From NCBI GenBank assembly GCA_900547315.1, contig URGI01000024.1:1-25772 (forward strand): a stretch of DNA of 25,772 nt, given 5' to 3'. Positions 21,902 through 25,772 of the stretch are shown here, piece by piece (positions within the stretch are counted from its first letter, which is position 1; every line of letters starts with the position of its first letter). Both the position numbers and the translations under genes were made by a program. Under the pieces are notes generated by a model. The model was not told where the DNA came from and did not search any database. It saw only the letters and a list, made by a program, of their open reading frames with translations. Source of the DNA: an uncultured Eubacteriales bacterium (lineage in GTDB: Bacteria > Bacillota > Clostridia > Oscillospirales > Oscillospiraceae).

Positions 21902-24160
21902 TCAGCCGGCGTTCCTGCTCTTCTTGTACATCAGGATGCCCACGCCGCCTGCGCAGAGCAGAGCGGAGAGGCCGAGCATTGTCCAGAGCGTGAGGTTGCT
22001 GTCGTCGCCGGTCTTGGGCTTGAGGCTTTCAAGCGTGTTGTACACGGTGAAGGTGTCGGAGCTGTATCCGGTGACATAGCCGGTGACCTTAGTGATCTCG
22101 GCGGCGGTGTACTTGATCTCCTTGCCGTTCTCGTCATACTTTGCAAGCTCGAAGCTCTTTTCCCAGCCGTTCTTGTCGTTCAGCTCGAACTTCTCGATCT
22201 GCTTGCCGTTGGCGGAAAGGCTGATCTCAACGGGCGTTCTGCCGGTCTTGGCGTTGTTGTCGACCCAGACCTTCTTGACGGTGAACACTGCCAGCGCGTC
22301 GTTGGTGACGGTCGGGTAGGCGTTCTCGCCGTTCTCGGTCTTTGCGACCTCGCTGCCGTTGAGCAGCAGAGCCGCGCTTGCGGTGAACTCGGTCACGCGG
22401 ACGGCTTCGCCGTTTTCAACGACGACGTTCGTGTCGCCCTTGGTCTCGGTGACTTTGATCTCGTAGACATTGGAGTTGAGCTTGTAGCCCTTGGGAGCCT
22501 TGGTCTCCTTTATGTAGTAGCTGCCCGGCTCAAGCTTGGAGACGGTCAGGAGGCCGTTCTTATCGGTCTTGCCGCTGTCGATGGCGTTCTTGCAGGCGGA
22601 GTCGCCGTACACGGTGAACTCAGCATCCGCAATGCCGGCCTTGGTGACGGAATCGGCATTGAAGATTATAAGATCCGCAGGCTCGTGGTGCTCCTTAGCA
22701 CCGATGCCGTGCGCGGCCTTGAGGTACACGGGCGCTTCAATGCTGCCCGCTTCGACCGCCTCGGCGAAGAGATCGGTCAGGCTGTGGGTGTTCCAGCGCT
22801 TCTCGGTGCCGTCCTTGTACCAGCCGTCGATGGCGCTGGTGCAGTCGTTGGTGCCTTCGGTGCCGTCGAGCGCCCAGCCCTCGCCGGTCTTTGCGATGTT
22901 CAGGGTGCCGGTGCTTGCGATATCGTCGCCGGAGGCGGCAGCGTGGTTATTGTAGAGAGCGACGCCCTCTGCAACGGTGGCGGTGCCGAAGTTGTTCAGG
23001 CCGCCGCCGTAGGGGATCATGGAGCCGTTGCGCATGATGACGCCGGAGCCGAGGGTCACGGTGCCGTTATTGCGGATGGCGGAGGTGTAGTTGTCAGTTA
23101 CGGTGAAGGTCGCACCCTTCGCGACCTCGAGGGAGGCGGAGGCCTTCGCGATGTTTATCGCGCCGCGGGCGTCCGCGCCCTTCGCGGCTTCGGACTTGCC
23201 GTTGCCGCTGACTTCAACGGTGGAGTCGGCGCTGATGCTGATCTTGCCGTTCTTGATGTACATGGCGCAGAGGCCGTTATTGTTGATCTTCGCGTTGACG
23301 CCGCCCTTGAAGGTCATCTCGCTGGTGCTGGAGATGGCGTGGTTCGTGTTGCCGCTGAAGTCCACGACGCCGCCGTCAAAGACGAAGTCGGTGCCGTTGG
23401 AGGCGTTGCCGCTGCTGTTGGTGACCTGTAGGGTGCTGCCGACGCTGTGCACCTTGAAGGTGCCGGTGAAGCCGGAGCGGTTGCGGTCGAGCACGACGGT
23501 GGAGCCGCCGCTGATGTTGACACTGTATTCAGCGCTGCCGCCGTCCCACTCGATGGCGTCCTGCGGGTAGTTCCTGATGGTCAGGGAAGAGCCTGCGACG
23601 TTGATGGTGTTGTTGCCGGTGCAGTAGACGGCGTGAACGTTGCTCGCAACGCCGCTGCCGTCGAGCGTCAGGCTCGCGCCGCTGAGGTTCAGGCTCGAAC
23701 CGCTGCCGAGGGCGATGGTCATCCAGCCGAGCTCGGCATTGCCGGTCGCGCCGATGCCGGTCATCACGACGGTGCAGCCGTCAAAGGTGAGCGCCGCGCC
23801 GCGGAGCGCGATGCCCTTGCCGGCGAAGGTGATGCTGTAATTGCCCTTGATGGTGATGCTCTTCGTCAGATCCATGCCGCCGCTGGTGCAGTCATCGAGA
23901 AGCTCGATAACGTCGCCGCTCTGCGCGGCCTTCACTGCGTCGTCCAGAGTCTCATACTTGACGTCGCCGATCTTGGCGAGGTACTTCGGCTCAGGCGTCG
24001 GCTCAACCGGAGCGGGGGTGGGCTCCGCCGGTGTCTCGCCGTCCTGCACGGCGGGAGCAGCCTCCGCTTCGCCGTCGGCAAACGCCGCCGGCATGAGCGA
24101 CAGAAGCATGATGAGCGTCATCATAAGCGCCAGAAGCTTTCTGCCATTGAATTTTTTCAT
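21902..24160 (-). CDS. Sortase-type wall-anchored surface protein (beta-helix, SpaA and Cna_B domains)
   Basis: This is a 752-residue exported adhesin-like protein. A signal peptide (1-28, ending MPAAFA) is followed by a Pro/Glu-rich linker (30-58). A long Gly/Ser/Asn-rich repetitive region (~65-480) follows with strand patterns such as STLQVTNSSGNASNG, resembling a parallel beta-helix. A SpaA-type prealbumin domain lies at ~495-575 (ends YYIKETKAPKGY, Glu552). A Cna_B-type domain lies at ~626-710, with Lys629/630 in VKKVWVD, Glu688 in YTAAEI and Asn708 in VYNT. The sorting signal is KPKTGDDSN at 714, then a membrane helix and KKSR. KPKTG replaces LPxTG. ATG 24160 has GGAGGAG about 7 nt upstream. 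A start at 24217 would add 19 residues before the signal peptide and was rejected. No sortase gene is in the window. A role in adhesion is inference. Confidence 0.88.
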   Translation of the reverse strand: MKKFNGRKLLALMMTLIMLLSLMPAAFADGEAEAAPAVQDGETPAEPTPAPVEPTPEPKYLAKIGDVKYETLDDAVKAAQSGDVIELLDDCTSGGMDLTKSITIKGNYSITFAGKGIALRGAALTFDGCTVVMTGIGATGNAELGWMTIALGSGSSLNLSGASLTLDGSGVASNVHAVYCTGNNTINVAGSSLTIRNYPQDAIEWDGGSAEYSVNISGGSTVVLDRNRSGFTGTFKVHSVGSTLQVTNSSGNASNGTDFVFDGGVVDFSGNTNHAISSTSEMTFKGGVNAKINNNGLCAMYIKNGKISISADSTVEVSGNGKSEAAKGADARGAINIAKASASLEVAKGATFTVTDNYTSAIRNNGTVTLGSGVIMRNGSMIPYGGGLNNFGTATVAEGVALYNNHAAASGDDIASTGTLNIAKTGEGWALDGTEGTNDCTSAIDGWYKDGTEKRWNTHSLTDLFAEAVEAGSIEAPVYLKAAHGIGAKEHHEPADLIIFNADSVTKAGIADAEFTVYGDSACKNAIDSGKTDKNGLLTVSKLEPGSYYIKETKAPKGYKLNSNVYEIKVTETKGDTNVVVENGEAVRVTEFTASAALLLNGSEVAKTENGENAYPTVTNDALAVFTVKKVWVDNNAKTGRTPVEISLSANGKQIEKFELNDKNGWEKSFELAKYDENGKEIKYTAAEITKVTGYVTGYSSDTFTVYNTLESLKPKTGDDSNLTLWTMLGLSALLCAGGVGILMYKKSRNAG

Positions 24161-24257
24161 TTCCTGTCTCCTCCTTTTCAGATTAGGAAAATCGCAAGTT
24201 TCGCCGCTTTGCGGCAATACTTCAAACTTTTTATGTATCTTTCCTGCTTGCGTCCAA
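24161..24257 (-). promoter_or_regulatory. 5' leader of the surface-protein gene with a hairpin
   Basis: The ~90-nt leader contains AAGTTT...GCCGC-AAA-GCGGC...AAACTT (about 24196-24229), a nested stem that could modulate translation or stability. No known regulatory RNA class was recognised. Confidence 0.4.
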
Positions 24258-24286
24258 ATTATAACACTTTAGTATTGGCCTTTCAA
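24258..24286 (-). promoter_or_regulatory. Predicted promoter of the surface-protein gene
   Basis: On the minus strand, TTGAAA (24281-24286) and TATAAT (24258-24263) are exactly 17 bp apart, a near-consensus sigma-A promoter that predicts strong expression. It shows that the gene is transcribed separately from the LCP gene upstream. Confidence 0.85.
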
Positions 24287-24346
24287 GAGAAGTTAAGTAT
24301 TATTAAGAAACAAATTACAATTTGGTAACACCCTCGACTCCGTGCA

Positions 24347-25588
24347 CTAATTTCCGACAATTATCACGCTGGCCGACGGTTCCGGCTCGGGGGTCGGCTC
24401 GGGTTCGGGGGTCGGTTCAGGCTCCGGCTCGCCGCTCGGCTCGGGACTGGGAGTCGGCTCCTCGGGCGTGGGGCTGGGGTCGATTATCACATCCGCGGGC
24501 GGAGTCTCCTCCGGCTCCGCCGATGTGTCCTGATAGTACCACGCGCCGCGCAGCTCGCCGGTGCAGCAGATCGCGCCGCCGCTGCGGTAGACGATATCGA
24601 CGTTCGCGGCGGTGATGGGCGTGGTGTAGGGGTTGAGGTGCGCGTTTATCATGTCGAGCCAGTCGTAGAGCTGCACGAAGGTATAGCTCAAACCCCGGAC
24701 CATGTCGGGCGAGTTGGGCAAGGTGTAGAAATTGATGTCCTCGCTCTTGCACTGGAGCGCCTGCCGCAGGAAGAAGGCGATGTTCGCCGCGGAGAGGTTG
24801 GTGTCCATGCCGTCGCCGAGTATCTGCGTGACCTTGGAGATGTTCGGGATGTTGCCGAGCGTGATGAACTGGCTGGCGGCGGCCTTCAGAAACTTCTGCT
24901 GCGTCTCGACGCGGCCCAGGTCGCCGTTGGCGTAGCCGCTGCGGAAGCGCACGACGCCCATCGCCGTCTCGCCGTCGAGGAGCTGGTAGCCCGCCTTGAC
25001 GTGGATGTACAGGTTCTGGCTGGAGTCCTCATAGTCCATGTCGCAGGGGACGTCGAAGTATATGCCGCCGAGGGCGTCGACCGTGTCGATGAACACGTTG
25101 AGGTCGATGACCGCGTAGCAGTCCACGTCGAAGCCGAGCAGGTTCTTGACCTGCTGGCGCAGGCCGTCGATGCCCACGCCGCCGGAATTCACCGTACCCC
25201 AATAGACGGCGTTGATCTTGCGTATGTTCCAGCTGATGTTCACGAGCGTGTCGCGCGGGATGCTGACGAAGTCCATCTTGTGCTGCACGGTGTCGATCTT
25301 GCCGACGATGATGGTGTCGGTGTTGCCGTTGCCGTCGTCATTGCCGACGAGCAGCACCGTGTACACCCCGTCCTGCCGGTCGGTGTTGAAAGCCGTGCCG
25401 GTGTCGTCGGAGCCGGAGTCGGACTTCACGGGCTGCGCCGAGACCTGCGCCGGTGCTTCGTCCGAGATGTCGGGCGCTTTTTCCCACAGCATATACGTGC
25501 AGAACGCGCCGATGACGACCAGCGCCAGCACCGCGAGGATCGTAAAAAACGCGCGGAAGAACAGCTTTGAGCGGTTCTGTCTGTTCAT
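24347..25588 (-). CDS. LytR-CpsA-Psr (LCP) family cell-wall protein
   Basis: This 413-residue membrane-anchored enzyme is of the family that attaches anionic polymers or glycans to peptidoglycan. An N-terminal membrane helix (~10-33) is followed by a spacer and the LCP domain (~75-330). Conserved marks are YTVLLVGNDDGNGNTDTIIV, VSIPRDTLVN (the Arg-Asp pair that binds phosphates), KINAVYWGTVNSGGVGIDG, and FRSGYANGDLGRVETQQKFL with the later Arg residues. The C-terminal ~65 residues are a Pro/Glu/Thr-rich tail (EPEPTPEPEPTPEPEP) ending VIIVGN, an unusual extension outside the membrane. ATG 25588 has AAGGGGG upstream. The acceptor and polymer cannot be told. No terminator is visible between its stop and the next promoter. 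Confidence 0.92.
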   Translation of the reverse strand: MNRQNRSKLFFRAFFTILAVLALVVIGAFCTYMLWEKAPDISDEAPAQVSAQPVKSDSGSDDTGTAFNTDRQDGVYTVLLVGNDDGNGNTDTIIVGKIDTVQHKMDFVSIPRDTLVNISWNIRKINAVYWGTVNSGGVGIDGLRQQVKNLLGFDVDCYAVIDLNVFIDTVDALGGIYFDVPCDMDYEDSSQNLYIHVKAGYQLLDGETAMGVVRFRSGYANGDLGRVETQQKFLKAAASQFITLGNIPNISKVTQILGDGMDTNLSAANIAFFLRQALQCKSEDINFYTLPNSPDMVRGLSYTFVQLYDWLDMINAHLNPYTTPITAANVDIVYRSGGAICCTGELRGAWYYQDTSAEPEETPPADVIIDPSPTPEEPTPSPEPSGEPEPEPTPEPEPTPEPEPSASVIIVGN

Positions 25589-25663
25589 GGTTTACCCCCT
25601 TAGGAATAATTCAAGGCTCCCTGCCGCGGCGGAGAGCGCGGCTTTTCCCATTGATTGGGCTAT

Positions 25664-25691
25664 ATTATAGCGCGGAATCGTTAAAATTCAA
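25664..25691 (-). promoter_or_regulatory. Predicted promoter of the LCP gene
   Basis: On the minus strand, TTGAAT (25686-25691) and TATAAT (25664-25669) are 16 bp apart, about 75 bp upstream of the start codon. The remaining bases up to 25772 show no gene. Confidence 0.75.
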
Positions 25692-25772
25692 TGAACTCCG
25701 GCCTTAATATTTCTTAAGTGATTATTCCCGCGGCGGGGGATTATGAAACAGGGGTGCGGCAGCTTTTAGTAT

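Noticed and set aside
24347..24500. CRISPR-like or tandem DNA repeat
   Set aside because: The short repeats encode the EPTP-rich tail of the LCP protein and have no spacer structure.
24638..25570. Open frame opposite the LCP gene (310 codons)
   Set aside because: Val/Ala/Asp/His-rich composition typical of an antisense shadow. The LCP frame has all family motifs.

Overview
The window looks like a chromosomal piece of a Gram-positive, Clostridia-like member of the Bacillota, plausibly a gut Oscillospiraceae/Ruminococcaceae relative. The basis is a lipoprotein-type sugar-binding protein with two permeases and no dedicated ATPase, a sortase-type wall-anchored protein, an LCP-family wall enzyme, a DUF1934 (YwiB-like) gene directly upstream of argS as in Bacillus, and moderately GC-rich coding sequence with AT-rich promoters. 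No rRNA, tRNA or CRISPR array was seen. The taxonomic call is inference.

Layout. (1) 1-2240: a GT4 glycosyltransferase preceded by a multi-hairpin element (107-215) and followed by a terminator and a truncated serine-recombinase remnant. (2) 2241-17424: a sugar-catabolic island with two divergent arms. The leftward arm holds a DeoC-like aldolase and a PfkB-type kinase, translationally coupled, then a GntR/HutC regulator with its own promoter. The rightward arm holds an ABC importer (binding protein and two permeases), Gfo/Idh/MocA oxidoreductase 1, a metal-binding TIM-barrel isomerase/lyase, Gfo/Idh/MocA oxidoreductases 2 and 3, a GH13 alpha-glucosidase, a GH35-like beta-galactosidase and a galactokinase-family enzyme. 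A 19-bp perfect palindrome sits at the predicted transcription start of the rightward arm and is the best candidate operator. (3) 17645-20829: housekeeping genes read leftward (murI, DUF1934, argS) with overlapping ends. (4) 20830-21762: a small conserved-looking hypothetical gene and a GreA-type factor read rightward. (5) 21902-25588: two envelope genes read leftward from separate promoters, a sortase-anchored beta-helix/SpaA/Cna_B surface protein and an LCP-family protein.

How the island may work (inference). A short glycoside is imported intact. The two hydrolases lack signal peptides and would act inside the cell, releasing glucose and galactose, and galactose would be phosphorylated by the GHMP kinase. 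The three NAD(P)-dependent oxidoreductases and the TIM-barrel enzyme are what one expects for an oxidise-then-eliminate/isomerise route acting on a sugar or glycoside that ordinary hydrolases do not handle. The kinase and aldolase would phosphorylate and split a sugar into glycolytic-size fragments. The combination of hydrolytic and oxidative modules under one GntR regulator is the most interesting feature of the window. The natural substrate cannot be read from the sequence.
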